Assembly (NCBI RefSeq): GCF_027533845.1
Contig: NZ_JAPZVN010000008.1
Span: 186,001 to 250,000, forward strand
Reading direction: 5' to 3'
From: Streptomyces sp. RPT161
GTDB taxonomy: Bacteria; Actinomycetota; Actinomycetes; Streptomycetales; Streptomycetaceae
DNA: 64,000 nucleotides
Shown here: piece by piece, positions 46,076 to 54,380 of the stretch
Numbering within the stretch: the first letter of the stretch is position 1
How the letters are laid out: every line of letters begins with the position of its first letter
Translations under genes and position numbers: made by a program
The notes under the pieces: model-generated
What the model was told of the DNA's origin: nothing
Databases searched by the model: none
What the model saw: only the letters and a program-made list of their open reading frames with translations

Positions 46076-46115
46076 GGGGTGAAGATCCCGCGGTGTGCCG
46101 CGCGCCCGCCAGCCC

Positions 46116-46190
46116 TGTGGATAACTCCCTCGTTTCGTACGATGAGCTGCGCGAAATGGCATGACCGGTTCGAGGGACGGGTTGTCCACA
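46116..46190. promoter_or_regulatory. Two inverted DnaA boxes in the recQ / DUF4192 promoter region
   Basis: TGTGGATAA (46116-46124) and TTGTCCACA (46182-46190) are perfect DnaA 9-mers facing each other. With flanks they form an 11-bp inverted repeat, CCTGTGGATAA and TTGTCCACAGG, with one mismatch. Centres are 66 bp apart. The second box is the Streptomyces consensus and lies 52 bp upstream of the recQ ATG. Confidence 0.65.
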
Positions 46191-46241
46191 GGCTCTGGCC
46201 GCAGTTCGCGCGTTGTCGGTGGCATCGGGTTGCATGGGGGC

Positions 46242-48413
46242 ATGAGCGAGAACCTGCGTACCGCTGCCGATGCCGTGCTCCGCCGTCTTGTCGGTGACCC
46301 CACCGGCTCCGCGCGGCTGCGTGAGGATCAGTGGCGGGCGATCGAGGCGCTGGTCGCGCAGCGGCGTAGGGCCCTGGTGGTCCAGCGCACCGGCTGGGGT
46401 AAGTCCGCGGTGTACTTCGTGGCCACGGCGCTGCTGCGGGAGCGTGGCAGCGGGCCGACGGTGATCGTCTCGCCGCTGCTCGCGCTCATGCGCAACCAGA
46501 TCGAGGCCGCTGAGCGGGCGGGTATTCGGGCCCGCACGATCAACTCGGCGAACACCGAGGAGTGGGACACAGTGCAGGCCGAGGTGGCCGCCGGTGCGGT
46601 GGACGTGCTGCTGGTGAGCCCGGAGCGGTTGAACAACCCCGACTTCCGGGATGATGTGCTGCCCAAACTGGCGGCGACCACTGGCTTGTTGGTGGTGGAC
46701 GAGGCGCACTGTATTTCCGACTGGGGCCATGACTTCCGGCCGGACTACCGCCGGTTGCGGACCATGCTGGCCGAACTTCCGCCCGGTACACCGGTGTTGG
46801 CGACCACGGCCACCGCGAACGCCCGGGTGACGGCCGATGTGGCCGAGCAGTTGGGCACCGGTGGCCGTCCGGACCAGGATGGGGGTGCGCTGGTGCTGCG
46901 CGGCCCGCTTGATCGGGAGAGCCTGGCGCTGGCCGTGCTGCGGCTTCCTGATGCGGCGCACCGGTTGGCCTGGCTTGCCGATCATCTGGAGGCACTGCCC
47001 GGTTCGGGGATCATCTACACGCTGACCGTGGCGGCGGCGGAGGAGGTGACCGCGTTCCTGCGGCAGCGCGGTTATGCCGTCGCCTCCTATTCGGGGAAGA
47101 CGGAGGACGCCGATCGGCGCACCGCGGAGGCCGATCTGCTGGCCAACCGGGTCAAGGCGCTGGTGGCGACCTCGGCGCTGGGGATGGGTTTCGACAAGCC
47201 CGACCTGGGTTTCGTGGTGCACGTCGGTTCTCCGTCGTCTCCCATCGCCTACTACCAGCAGGTGGGGCGGGCTGGTCGTGGTGTGGACCATGCCGAGGTG
47301 CTGCTGCTTCCCGGCCGTGAGGACGAGGCGATCTGGCGGTACTTCGCGTCGCTGGCGTTCCCTGGTGAGGAGCAGGTGCGCCGCACGCTCGAGGTGCTCG
47401 CGGAGGCGGACCGGCCGGTGTCGCTTCCGGCGCTGGAGGCCCGGGTCGACCTTCGCCGCTCCCGGCTGGAGACCATGCTGAAGGTCCTGGACGTGGACGG
47501 CGCGGTGCGCCGGGTGCGCGGCGGCTGGACGGCGACCGGGGAGCCGTGGGTGTATGACGCCGAGCGGTATGCGTGGGTGGCCCGGCAGCGTGAGGCCGAG
47601 CAGCAGGCGATGCGGGACTACGCGGCCACCACGGGCTGCCGGATGGAGTATCTGCGACGGCAGTTGGACGATGAGGCGGCCGAGCCGTGTGGCCGCTGTG
47701 ACAACTGCGCCGGGGCCCGCTTCCCTGAAGGTGTTTCGGCTGACGCGCTGGACGCTGCCAGAGCCGCGTTGGGCAGGCCCGGTGTGCAACTGGAGCCGCG
47801 CCGTATGTGGCCGACCGGGATGCCCGCGGTGGGTGTGGACCTGAAGGGGCGGATTCCGGTCGGCGAGCAGGCGCTGAGCGGTCGGGCGCTCGGCAGGCTG
47901 TCGGACATCGGCTGGGGCAACCGGCTGCGCCCCATGTTCGCCGAGGGCACGCCCGACGGTCCGGTGCCCGGGGACGCGGTGGACGCTGTGGTGCGGGTGC
48001 TCGCGGACTGGGCCAAGGGGCCCGGTGGTTGGGCGAGCGGCGATCCCGGCGCGCCGGCGCGTCCGGTCGGCGTGGTCACCGTGGACTCGCGCAGCCGCCC
48101 GCAGCTGATCGAGTCGTTGGGCGCGCGGATCGCGGAGATAGGCCGGATGCCGCTGCTGGGCCGGTTGTGCTACGCGGAGGGCCAGGCGCCGGAGCGCATA
48201 CCGCGCAGCAACAGCGCCCAGCGGCTGCGTGCGCTGCACGGCGCGTTCACCGTTCCGCCGGAGGTGGCCGCCGAGTTGGCCCGCAACCCGGGACCGGTGC
48301 TGTTGGTGGATGACTTCGCGGACACCGGCTGGACGCTGGCGGTCGCCGCCCGGCTTCTGCTGCGGTCCGGCGCTCAGGCGGTGTTGCCGCTGGTCCTGGC
48401 CATGCAGGGCTGA
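46242..48413 (+). CDS. recQ: RecQ-type DNA helicase with C-terminal phosphoribosyltransferase-like domain
   Basis: This 723-aa protein has an SF2 helicase core: Walker A RTGWGKS near 49-55, DEAHCISDWGHDFRPD near 153, TATA, and motif V/VI with YYQQVGRAGR. The RecQ zinc site is intact (GCRMEYL...CGRCDNC, four Cys). In place of a normal HRDC end, about residues 600-723 form a PRTase-like domain with the PRPP-binding motif VLLVDDFADTGWT at 686-698. The function of that domain is unknown; relatives of the fold sense or use PRPP. DnaA boxes lie upstream. It is expected to unwind DNA in recombination or fork restart. Confidence 0.92.
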   Translation: MSENLRTAADAVLRRLVGDPTGSARLREDQWRAIEALVAQRRRALVVQRTGWGKSAVYFVATALLRERGSGPTVIVSPLLALMRNQIEAAERAGIRARTINSANTEEWDTVQAEVAAGAVDVLLVSPERLNNPDFRDDVLPKLAATTGLLVVDEAHCISDWGHDFRPDYRRLRTMLAELPPGTPVLATTATANARVTADVAEQLGTGGRPDQDGGALVLRGPLDRESLALAVLRLPDAAHRLAWLADHLEALPGSGIIYTLTVAAAEEVTAFLRQRGYAVASYSGKTEDADRRTAEADLLANRVKALVATSALGMGFDKPDLGFVVHVGSPSSPIAYYQQVGRAGRGVDHAEVLLLPGREDEAIWRYFASLAFPGEEQVRRTLEVLAEADRPVSLPALEARVDLRRSRLETMLKVLDVDGAVRRVRGGWTATGEPWVYDAERYAWVARQREAEQQAMRDYAATTGCRMEYLRRQLDDEAAEPCGRCDNCAGARFPEGVSADALDAARAALGRPGVQLEPRRMWPTGMPAVGVDLKGRIPVGEQALSGRALGRLSDIGWGNRLRPMFAEGTPDGPVPGDAVDAVVRVLADWAKGPGGWASGDPGAPARPVGVVTVDSRSRPQLIESLGARIAEIGRMPLLGRLCYAEGQAPERIPRSNSAQRLRALHGAFTVPPEVAAELARNPGPVLLVDDFADTGWTLAVAARLLLRSGAQAVLPLVLAMQG

Positions 48414-48609
48414 TCGGAGGCTGGTTCACGACGGCGCCGACGGGATCTAACCGGCGGACAGGTCCATACCGGTCGGGTGGCGGCAATTGCTCATTGCCGC
48501 ACGTCCGTACGGAAGGAAGAATTGGAGCGGACCCCCGGCTGGCTCATCGAGCCCCAGGACCGGCGTACGCCCGTGCCCAGTACCCGAGCGCGCGCACGAA
48601 GGGAGGACC

Positions 48610-49203
48610 ATGGCTTTCGGCTTCTCTCCGGAAACCGGAGCCGACGCGGCCTCCCGCCTGAGTCGGATCCTGGGTCTCGAGGAGTGGACGGCATGCGGGA
48701 TACCGCTGCTGCCCAGGCCCCGGGATGTCGTCAAGGACCTGTACACCCGTCATCTGCCGTCTCCGGCGACCGCGGTGGTGGCGGTGTTCGCCCCGGACGG
48801 GCGTGCGGCCGCCAGTGCCTCGTTCTCCCAACGGGCGGCCAGCGTGGACGGGTGGGAGCACCGCAACGCGATACTCGCCCATCTGCGCCGGGTCATCCCG
48901 CACGATCTGCGCCGTCGTGTTCCCATACGGACCGCCGTGCTGCTGGTGTGCAGGGACGGTGTGCCCGGCTGGACCGCGGCCGACGGAGCGTGGATGTGGG
49001 GCCTGCGCGACGCATGCACGTTGCACGGGCTGCGCTGCGGGGCGTACATCACGCTCACCCCGAGCGGCTGGCATGTGCTGGGCGACGGGCGCAGTGGCCG
49101 TACGCCGCACGCCGGTTCGTGGTCGGAGCGCGCCGGAAGCCCGGCGGCACTCGGCTCGACCGACGCGGCGCCGCAGGCCGTCCGCCGCCAGGTGGCCCGC
49201 TGA
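48610..49203 (+). CDS. Conserved hypothetical protein downstream of recQ, 197 aa
   Basis: This soluble alpha/beta protein has no recognised family. Conserved-looking stretches are PRDVVKDLYTRHLP, ATAVVAVFAPDG and ILAHLRRVIPHDLRRR, plus WMWGLRDACTLHGLRCGAYITLTPSGWHVL, the last resembling a small beta-sheet domain. The C-terminus is low complexity. The ATG at 48610 has GGGAGG 6 nt upstream. It lies 196 bp after recQ on the same strand and may form part of the recQ transcript. No catalytic motif is seen. Confidence 0.72.
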   Translation: MAFGFSPETGADAASRLSRILGLEEWTACGIPLLPRPRDVVKDLYTRHLPSPATAVVAVFAPDGRAAASASFSQRAASVDGWEHRNAILAHLRRVIPHDLRRRVPIRTAVLLVCRDGVPGWTAADGAWMWGLRDACTLHGLRCGAYITLTPSGWHVLGDGRSGRTPHAGSWSERAGSPAALGSTDAAPQAVRRQVAR

Positions 49204-49243
49204 GCGCGGGCCGACCCCCCGTCGTGACGCGAAGGCGCGCCGG

Positions 49244-49852
49244 TCAGAGCAGTGCGCGCAGCCGCTCGGGGTCGCCGCAGACGACGAGCAGCGATTCCGC
49301 TCGGGCCATCGCGGCGGGCAGTGCCTGCGCCGACTCCTCGTCGGTGCCGCCGTTCACGGCGAGCACCACCACGGGCCGCTTCCCGGCACGTTCGGCGGTG
49401 GCACGCGCGTAGAAGACGTCGTCGGCCTCGTCCTGCTGGCGCCAGTAGGGCTCCTCACCGAACGACAGCTCGTGCTGCGCCCAGGGGTGGATCTCGCCGG
49501 TGGTCAGCACCAGGATGTCGGAGGGCGCACGTCCGGAGTCCAGCAGTTCGTCGACCGCGTTGTCGGCCGCCTCGATAGCGGTGACGTCGGTGGCCGGGAC
49601 CAACTGGATCTGCGCCGTGGCTTCGGCGGCTCGCGTAGCGGACGGTCCCGCCGGGGCGGTCGTCCGAGCGGAGCCGGGGTGTCCGGGCGACGGATGGGTA
49701 CGGGTCGCGCGCGGCGGCGCCGGGCGCGGGCCGGGTCGGGGACCGGGAACCGGGACGGGGCGGGGGGCTTGCGGAGTACGGGTTCCCCCCGCTGCGGCGC
49801 GCGGGCCCGGGACACTCTCGTGAATCTGTGGCTCCTCGGGGATGAGAGGCAT
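49244..49852 (-). CDS. Orphan protein resembling the C-terminal part of UvrD-type helicases
   Basis: This 202-aa protein has a Pro/Arg/Gly-rich N-terminal ~80 residues. The rest resembles the last domain of superfamily-1 helicases (DNAVDELLDSGRAPSDILVLTTGE, HPWAQHELSFGEEPYW, then PAAMARAESLLVVCGDPERLRALL). It has no Walker motifs, so it cannot be a helicase itself. It may be a decayed or domesticated fragment or a protein-interaction module. It is tail-to-tail with the 197-aa gene and 254 bp from the rnhB region, on the rnhB strand downstream. Confidence 0.65.
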   Translation of the reverse strand: MPLIPEEPQIHESVPGPRAAAGGTRTPQAPRPVPVPGPRPGPRPAPPRATRTHPSPGHPGSARTTAPAGPSATRAAEATAQIQLVPATDVTAIEAADNAVDELLDSGRAPSDILVLTTGEIHPWAQHELSFGEEPYWRQQDEADDVFYARATAERAGKRPVVVLAVNGGTDEESAQALPAAMARAESLLVVCGDPERLRALL

Positions 49853-49899
49853 GATGAGTTGTCTATCAAATGCGGTGGACGGACACAGCAGCGGGTAGG

Positions 49900-50595
49900 T
49901 CAGAAGTCGAAACCCAACTGCTCGGACTCGTCCGCCTCGTCGATAATCTGGCGGACCTTCTTCAGATGTCGCCAGCGCGGCAACGAGTCAAGGTACGCCC
50001 AGGACAGTCGGTGGTATGGGGTGGGCCCCCACTCCTCCAGTGCGGCACGGTGCACCGGCGAAGGGTACCCCGCGTTCTCGGCGAACCCGAACGCGGCGTA
50101 TTGCGCGCCGAGTTCGGCCATTCGCGCATCGCGCCATACTTTGGCGATCACCGAGGCGGCGGCAACCGAAACACAGGACTGATCGCCCTTGATCACGGTG
50201 CGCACCTGCCAGGGACCGCCGAGGTAATTGTGCTTGCCATCCAGGATGACGGCATCGGGTGCCACCGACAACCCTTCCAGCGCGCGTACGGCGGCAAGTC
50301 GCAATGCCGCGGTCATTCCGAGCTCGTCGATCTCCTCGGGTGAGGCATGGCCCAGCGCGTGATCGGTGACCCAGCCGGCGAGTTGCCCGGCCATGGCGGT
50401 GCGCCGTTTGACGGTGAGCAGTTTGGAGTCGGTGAGACCTTCCGGCGGGCGACGCAGCCCGGTGACCGCCGCGCACGCGGTGACCGGTCCCGCCCACGCG
50501 CCCCGGCCGACCTCATCGATACCGGCGACGATCCGGACGCCGAGGGTGGCGCGAAGCGAGCGTTCGACGCTGTGGGTGGGTGGTTCGTACGGCAT
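49900..50595 (-). CDS. rnhB: Ribonuclease HII
   Basis: It cleaves RNA in RNA:DNA hybrids, including single ribonucleotides, using Mg or Mn. It has 231 aa. The family motif is [14 protein letters not shown] with Asp27 and Glu28; Asp119 lies in ILDGKHNYL, and the fourth acidic residue follows in the KVWRDARM region. The start at 50595 ([14 protein letters not shown]) is the conserved one; no strong ribosome site is visible and TAGGCT lies just upstream, so the mRNA may be leaderless. It ends QLGFDF. Confidence 0.94.
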   Translation of the reverse strand: MPYEPPTHSVERSLRATLGVRIVAGIDEVGRGAWAGPVTACAAVTGLRRPPEGLTDSKLLTVKRRTAMAGQLAGWVTDHALGHASPEEIDELGMTAALRLAAVRALEGLSVAPDAVILDGKHNYLGGPWQVRTVIKGDQSCVSVAAASVIAKVWRDARMAELGAQYAAFGFAENAGYPSPVHRAALEEWGPTPYHRLSWAYLDSLPRWRHLKKVRQIIDEADESEQLGFDF

Positions 50596-50792
50596 GGCAA
50601 TGCCAAGCCTACGCCCCCTGTTCGACCGGTGAGGCGGCGCCGTCCCTCTGCCGCCCGCCCACCGCTCACCAGCGCCGATCCGGAACCGCTCCCCGAACGC
50701 GCCGGGCATGCCCCGGTCCGAACTCCCCTGCGGTAGAAGGCAGTTCGGACGGGGACAAGCGGAAGCAGGCGCGGGCGCTGCGCCGCGGGCTG

Positions 50793-51713
50793 TCAGGCCT
50801 GCGAGGAGTCAGGGCGTACGAGCCAGTCGGGCAGCGGCTCGGTGCGACGCTGCCATTCCGCGGGCGCGGCGCCCGACTGCCGGGCGGCCAGCACACCGCC
50901 GACGATCGCGCAGGTGGTGTCGACGTCGCCGCCGGCGCGCGCCGTGGTCCACAGCGCCCGCTCGAAGTCGTCGAGGTTGCGGGCCGCGGCCCACAGGGCG
51001 AACGGCACCGTGTCATGGGCGCTGGTGCGCCGTCCGCAGCCCAGTACGGCGGCGACGGTCCCGACGTCCGCGTAGTCGAGCATGTCGCGGGCGCGGCGCA
51101 GCCCGGCGTGCACGGCGCTGCGCGGCACCAGGTCGATGACCGCGCTCAGCAGGTCCGCCGGTGCCTTCGGTCCCTCGGGGGCGGCCACCAGGGCCGCGGC
51201 GGCGGCCACCGCCATCGCGCCGACCACCGCCTCGCGGTGCTGGTGCGTGGTGTAGGCGGAGATCTCCGCCTGGTGGGTGGCCTGTACGGGGTCGTCGGCG
51301 TACCAGGCGCCGAGCGGTGCGATGCGCATGGCGGCGCCGTTGCCCCAGGAGCCCTGCCCGTTGAAGACGCCCGCCGCCAGTTCCCGCCAGTCGGCGCCCT
51401 CCTGCCGGATCAGCCGCAGGATGCGGTTGACGGTCGGGCCGTAGCCGCGGTCGAAGTCGTGGTGCTCCGCGAACGAGCGCGCGAGGTCGTCCTGGTCGAT
51501 CCGGCCGTGCCGGACGAGGACGTTCAGCACCGAGCAGGCCATCTCGGTGTCGTCCGTCCACTGCCACGGCGCGGGCGGCAACTCCCTGCTGTGCAGGGCC
51601 GGGTAGTTGGACGGCACGAAGAACTGCGAGCCCAGTGCGTCGCCGACGGACAGTCCGCGCAGGCTGGCGAGGGCCCGGTCGAAACGCTCGGGCAGCAGGG
51701 TGTCAACGGTCAT
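50793..51713 (-). CDS. ADP-ribosylglycohydrolase family protein
   Basis: This 306-aa protein has the DraG/ARH fold. Metal-site motifs are VGDALGSQF, Thr53-Asp54-Asp55 in WTDDTEM and the late [13 protein letters not shown], so the binuclear site looks complete. It removes ADP-ribose from proteins or small molecules; the target is unknown and no partner ADP-ribosyltransferase lies in the window. The ATG at 51713 begins the conserved sequence. A TTGACC sequence about 35 bp upstream could be a -35 box. Confidence 0.9.
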   Translation of the reverse strand: MTVDTLLPERFDRALASLRGLSVGDALGSQFFVPSNYPALHSRELPPAPWQWTDDTEMACSVLNVLVRHGRIDQDDLARSFAEHHDFDRGYGPTVNRILRLIRQEGADWRELAAGVFNGQGSWGNGAAMRIAPLGAWYADDPVQATHQAEISAYTTHQHREAVVGAMAVAAAAALVAAPEGPKAPADLLSAVIDLVPRSAVHAGLRRARDMLDYADVGTVAAVLGCGRRTSAHDTVPFALWAAARNLDDFERALWTTARAGGDVDTTCAIVGGVLAARQSGAAPAEWQRRTEPLPDWLVRPDSSQA

Positions 51714-51847
51714 GGCGACGGAAACTCTGACATCACCCCTGAACAGGGTCAATCACCGTGTGCGCAAACTCACCGGTCTCACGGGCGGCGCCTAGAGCGG
51801 CACACCCGGCACCGCACCGATCACAGGCCGCACCGGGACCCCATAAA

Positions 51848-51868
51848 TACAAGGCACCGTGTCTTGTA
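51848..51868. promoter_or_regulatory. 21-bp palindromic operator at the tetR promoter
   Basis: TACAAG (51848-51853) and CTTGTA (51863-51868), with the inner CAC/GTG also symmetrical, form a palindrome centred on 51858. It ends 10 bp before the tetR ATG. The position and size fit negative autoregulation by the TetR protein. Confidence 0.7.
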
Positions 51869-51878
51869 AAGTGGCATC

Positions 51879-52505
51879 ATGGCGGAAACGGCGGCGCGCG
51901 GCAGACCCCGCAGCGAGACGGCCCGGCGTGCGGTGCTGGACGCGGCGCTGCGGCTGTGCCAGCGCGACGGCTACCAGGCGCTGACCATCAAGGGGATCGC
52001 CCAGGCCGCGGGTGTGGGGCGGCAGACCGTCTACCGCTGGTGGCCGACGAAGGAGGCCGTGCTGCTCGAAGCGCTGCGCGACCTCGTCCACCGCCAGAGT
52101 GCCCGGCTCGCCCCGGACACCGGCGACACCCTGGCGGACGTACGTACGCTGCTGGACACGACGTTCCGGCTCGCGCGGGAGCTGACCGGGCACGCGCTCG
52201 TCGGCCTGATGGCACAGGCGCAGCACGACCCGGACCTGTCCGCCCGGCTGCAGGGCACCGTGATCGGCCCGCGCCGGGCGGCGCTGCGCGATGTGCTGGC
52301 GCGTGGTGTGGAGCGCGGCGAACTCAGCGACGGCGAGGTCCCGCTGGACCTCGCCGTCGACCTCGCCTTCGGCACGATGTGGTACCGGCTGATAAGCCAC
52401 CACGCCCCGGTCGACGACGACCTGGCGGCCCAGCTCAGCCGCACGCTGTGGCGGCTGCTGCGACCCGGCGGGCCGGGTCAGGCGGAGCGCTGCGCCGCCC
52501 CGTAG
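51879..52505 (+). CDS. TetR/AcrR-family transcriptional regulator
   Basis: This 208-aa repressor has an N-terminal helix-turn-helix (DAALRLCQRDGYQALTIKGIAQAAGVGRQTVYRWWPTKEAV, key motif GVGRQTVYRWWP). The C-terminal helical ligand domain is of the TetR_C-type found beside efflux or catabolic genes. A perfect operator-like palindrome abuts its start codon. It overlaps the convergent SDR gene by 28 bp at the 3' ends, so antisense pairing of the two mRNAs is possible. The ligand is unknown. Confidence 0.9.
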   Translation: MAETAARGRPRSETARRAVLDAALRLCQRDGYQALTIKGIAQAAGVGRQTVYRWWPTKEAVLLEALRDLVHRQSARLAPDTGDTLADVRTLLDTTFRLARELTGHALVGLMAQAQHDPDLSARLQGTVIGPRRAALRDVLARGVERGELSDGEVPLDLAVDLAFGTMWYRLISHHAPVDDDLAAQLSRTLWRLLRPGGPGQAERCAAP

Positions 52506-53287
52506 CGGCGTTCCGCCAGCGGCGCGTGCGCCACGAAGTCCTCGAAGCGGCGCTGTCCCACGGCATGCCCGGGGGCCAGCAGGCCGCCGTCGCGCACCGC
52601 CCTGACCAGCCTGCCCGGAAGCGGCACCGGCACCACCGGCCGGCGGCTTCCTCGTGCCCGCAGTACCGCTGCGACCACGTCGGCCGCGCTCAGGACCTGC
52701 GGTCCGCCCAGGTCGGGCACGCGCCCGGCCGCCTCGCCGACGGCGAGCTGCGCAACCTTGTCCGCGACCTCGCCCACGTCGATCGGCTGGAACGACACCC
52801 CGGACGGAACACACACCACCGGCAGCCGGGCCAGTTGCTGCGCCACCACGAGCAGCAGGTCGTGGAACTGGGTGGCCCGCTGCACCGTCCAGGGCAGCCC
52901 GCTGCCCTCCAGCTCCTGTTCCACCTGCCGCTTGACCCGGTAGTAGCCGTACGGCACGCGGTCGACGCCGACGATCGACACATACAGCAGATGCGGTGCC
53001 CCTGCGCCCCGGGCCGCGGCGATCAGGTGCCGGGCGGCGACGACGTCGTTCTTCCAGTGCCGGTTGTCGCTCGCGCAGTGCACCACCGCGCCCACCCCGT
53101 CCAGTGCCGCGTCGAGCCCGGTGCCCCCGGTGAGGTCACCCACCGCCCACTGCGCCTGCTCCGGCACCATGGCCGTCCGGTCGGCGCGGCGGCTGAGCAC
53201 CCGCACCCCCCGCCCCTCGGCCACCAGCCGCCGGACCACCGCGGCGCCGAGCACACCCGTACCGCCGGTCACCAAAATCGTGTCCAT
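52478..53287 (-). CDS. NmrA-like NAD(P)-binding SDR, likely ECF41 target
   Basis: This 269-aa atypical short-chain dehydrogenase has Rossmann motif GGTGVLGAAV at 8-17 and NADP-type Arg residues after beta-2 (LSRRADR). The catalytic Tyr is in YGYYRVKRQVE and the family continuation is LPWTVQRATQFHD. ECF41 sigma factors typically sit beside and switch on such a gene, and this one lies directly downstream of ECF41 with a promoter candidate and a hairpin in its leader. GGAGGG lies about 13 nt before the ATG. It overlaps tetR tail-to-tail. Confidence 0.88.
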   Translation of the reverse strand: MDTILVTGGTGVLGAAVVRRLVAEGRGVRVLSRRADRTAMVPEQAQWAVGDLTGGTGLDAALDGVGAVVHCASDNRHWKNDVVAARHLIAAARGAGAPHLLYVSIVGVDRVPYGYYRVKRQVEQELEGSGLPWTVQRATQFHDLLLVVAQQLARLPVVCVPSGVSFQPIDVGEVADKVAQLAVGEAAGRVPDLGGPQVLSAADVVAAVLRARGSRRPVVPVPLPGRLVRAVRDGGLLAPGHAVGQRRFEDFVAHAPLAERRYGAAQRSA

Positions 53288-53324
53288 CGCCGTCTCATTC
53301 CCTCCGTGCGGGCCGGGACCCACG

Positions 53325-53350
53325 GCGGGTGGCCGGTACCGGCCACCCGC
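53325..53350. terminator. 26-bp perfect palindrome in the SDR leader
   Basis: The 26-bp palindrome is centred on GGTACC between the ECF41 stop and the SDR start. If transcription starts from the promoter candidate at 53380-53406, it lies inside the 5' leader of the SDR mRNA; otherwise it terminates the ECF41 transcript. Confidence 0.65.
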
Positions 53351-53379
53351 GAACCTCCCGGCGGAGATCTCACGGGAGA

Positions 53380-53406
53380 GACCGGACAGCCCGCCGAACC
53401 GTGACA
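53380..53406 (-). promoter_or_regulatory. ECF41-type promoter candidate upstream of the SDR gene
   Basis: On the minus strand TGTCACG (53400-53406) is followed after 15 bp by CGGTC (53380-53384). ECF41 promoters have TGTCACA and CGTC about 16 bp apart. One base differs in the first box and one extra base lies in the second. Confidence 0.45.
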
Positions 53407-53414
53407 GCCGCGGG

Positions 53415-54380
53415 TCACGCGGTGGTGTGCCCGGCCCACTGCCGGCCGAAGAACTCCAGCTTCCGCGGATTGAGCACGTTGCGCAGCCCGACGATGCCCT
53501 GGTGGGCGAACTCCGGCACCAGCACGCCGAGCACCCTGGACCTGAGCAGCGCGACCATCGCGGGCTCGCCGTTCACCTCGACGATCTCCACCCGAAGGCC
53601 CGGCGGCGCCTTGAGCACCAGCCCGGCGACCAGGCGGGCCACCTTCGACGGGCCGAGCACCGGACGCAGCGCGGCCGACACCCGGCCGCCGCCGTCCGCC
53701 CAGGCCACCACGTCCTGCGCGAGGAGTTCCTCAAGGCCCGCCACATCGCCGTCCGCGGCGGCGCGCAGGAACTCCTCGACCATCCGCCGCCGCTGCTCCC
53801 ACGTCGCCTCGAAACGGGCCTGCGGCTCGCCGACCCGGCTGCGGGCCCGGCGCAGCAACTGGCGGCTGTTGTCCTCGGACAGCTCCAGCACCTCGGCGAT
53901 CTGCGCATGCGGGTAGCCGAACGCCTCACGGAGCACGAAGACCGCGCGCTCCGCCGGGGTCAGCCGTTCCAGCAGCACCAGCAGCGCGAAGGAGACCGAC
54001 TCGCGCCGCTCGGCGCTCTCCAGCGGCCCCAACGCGCCGTCCGCGGTCAGCACGGGCTCCGGCAGCCAGGGGCCGACGTACCGCTCGCGGCGCAGCCGCG
54101 CCGAATCCAGTACGTTCAGGCACAGGTTGACCACCGTCCTGGCCAACCACGCGCCGGGCACCGCGACTTGGCCGCGGTCCGCGCGCTGCCACCGCAGATA
54201 GGCGTCCTGCACCACGTCCTCGGCCTCGGCGGCCGAGCCCAGCATGCGGTAGGCCACCGCGAACAGCCGTGGCCGCTCCCGCTCGAACACCACGGCCGGC
54301 TCCGCGAGCGCCGCCGGAAGGCACGACGACCCGGCGCTCGGCGAAACCGCCTGAACCGGGGCGGAGTTCACACCGTCCAC
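53415..54380 (-). CDS. ECF41-group RNA polymerase sigma factor (SigJ-like)
   Basis: This 321-aa sigma factor has regions sigma-2 (RLFAVAYRMLGSAAEAEDVVQDAYLRW, key motif AEDVVQDAYLRW) and sigma-4 (TPAERAVFVLREAFGYPHAQIAEVL). It has the ECF41 linker WLPEP at 105-109 and a C-terminal SnoaL-like extension with DGGGR (229-233) and NPRKL (304-308) that controls activity in place of an anti-sigma factor. The GTG at 54380 is given; a GTG three codons later overlaps the upstream stop as GTGA and is equally likely. It is cotranscribed with the YdbC-like gene. Confidence 0.92.
   Translation of the reverse strand: MDGVNSAPVQAVSPSAGSSCLPAALAEPAVVFERERPRLFAVAYRMLGSAAEAEDVVQDAYLRWQRADRGQVAVPGAWLARTVVNLCLNVLDSARLRRERYVGPWLPEPVLTADGALGPLESAERRESVSFALLVLLERLTPAERAVFVLREAFGYPHAQIAEVLELSEDNSRQLLRRARSRVGEPQARFEATWEQRRRMVEEFLRAAADGDVAGLEELLAQDVVAWADGGGRVSAALRPVLGPSKVARLVAGLVLKAPPGLRVEIVEVNGEPAMVALLRSRVLGVLVPEFAHQGIVGLRNVLNPRKLEFFGRQWAGHTTA

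Noticed and set aside
43680-48239. A 1519-codon open frame on the minus strand across the hydrolase, DUF4192 and recQ genes
   Set aside because: It is antisense to well-identified genes with intact catalytic motifs, is Arg/Pro/His-rich as expected for an out-of-phase GC-rich frame, and has no ribosome site or recognisable domain. Only its part in phase with the DUF4192 protein has meaning.
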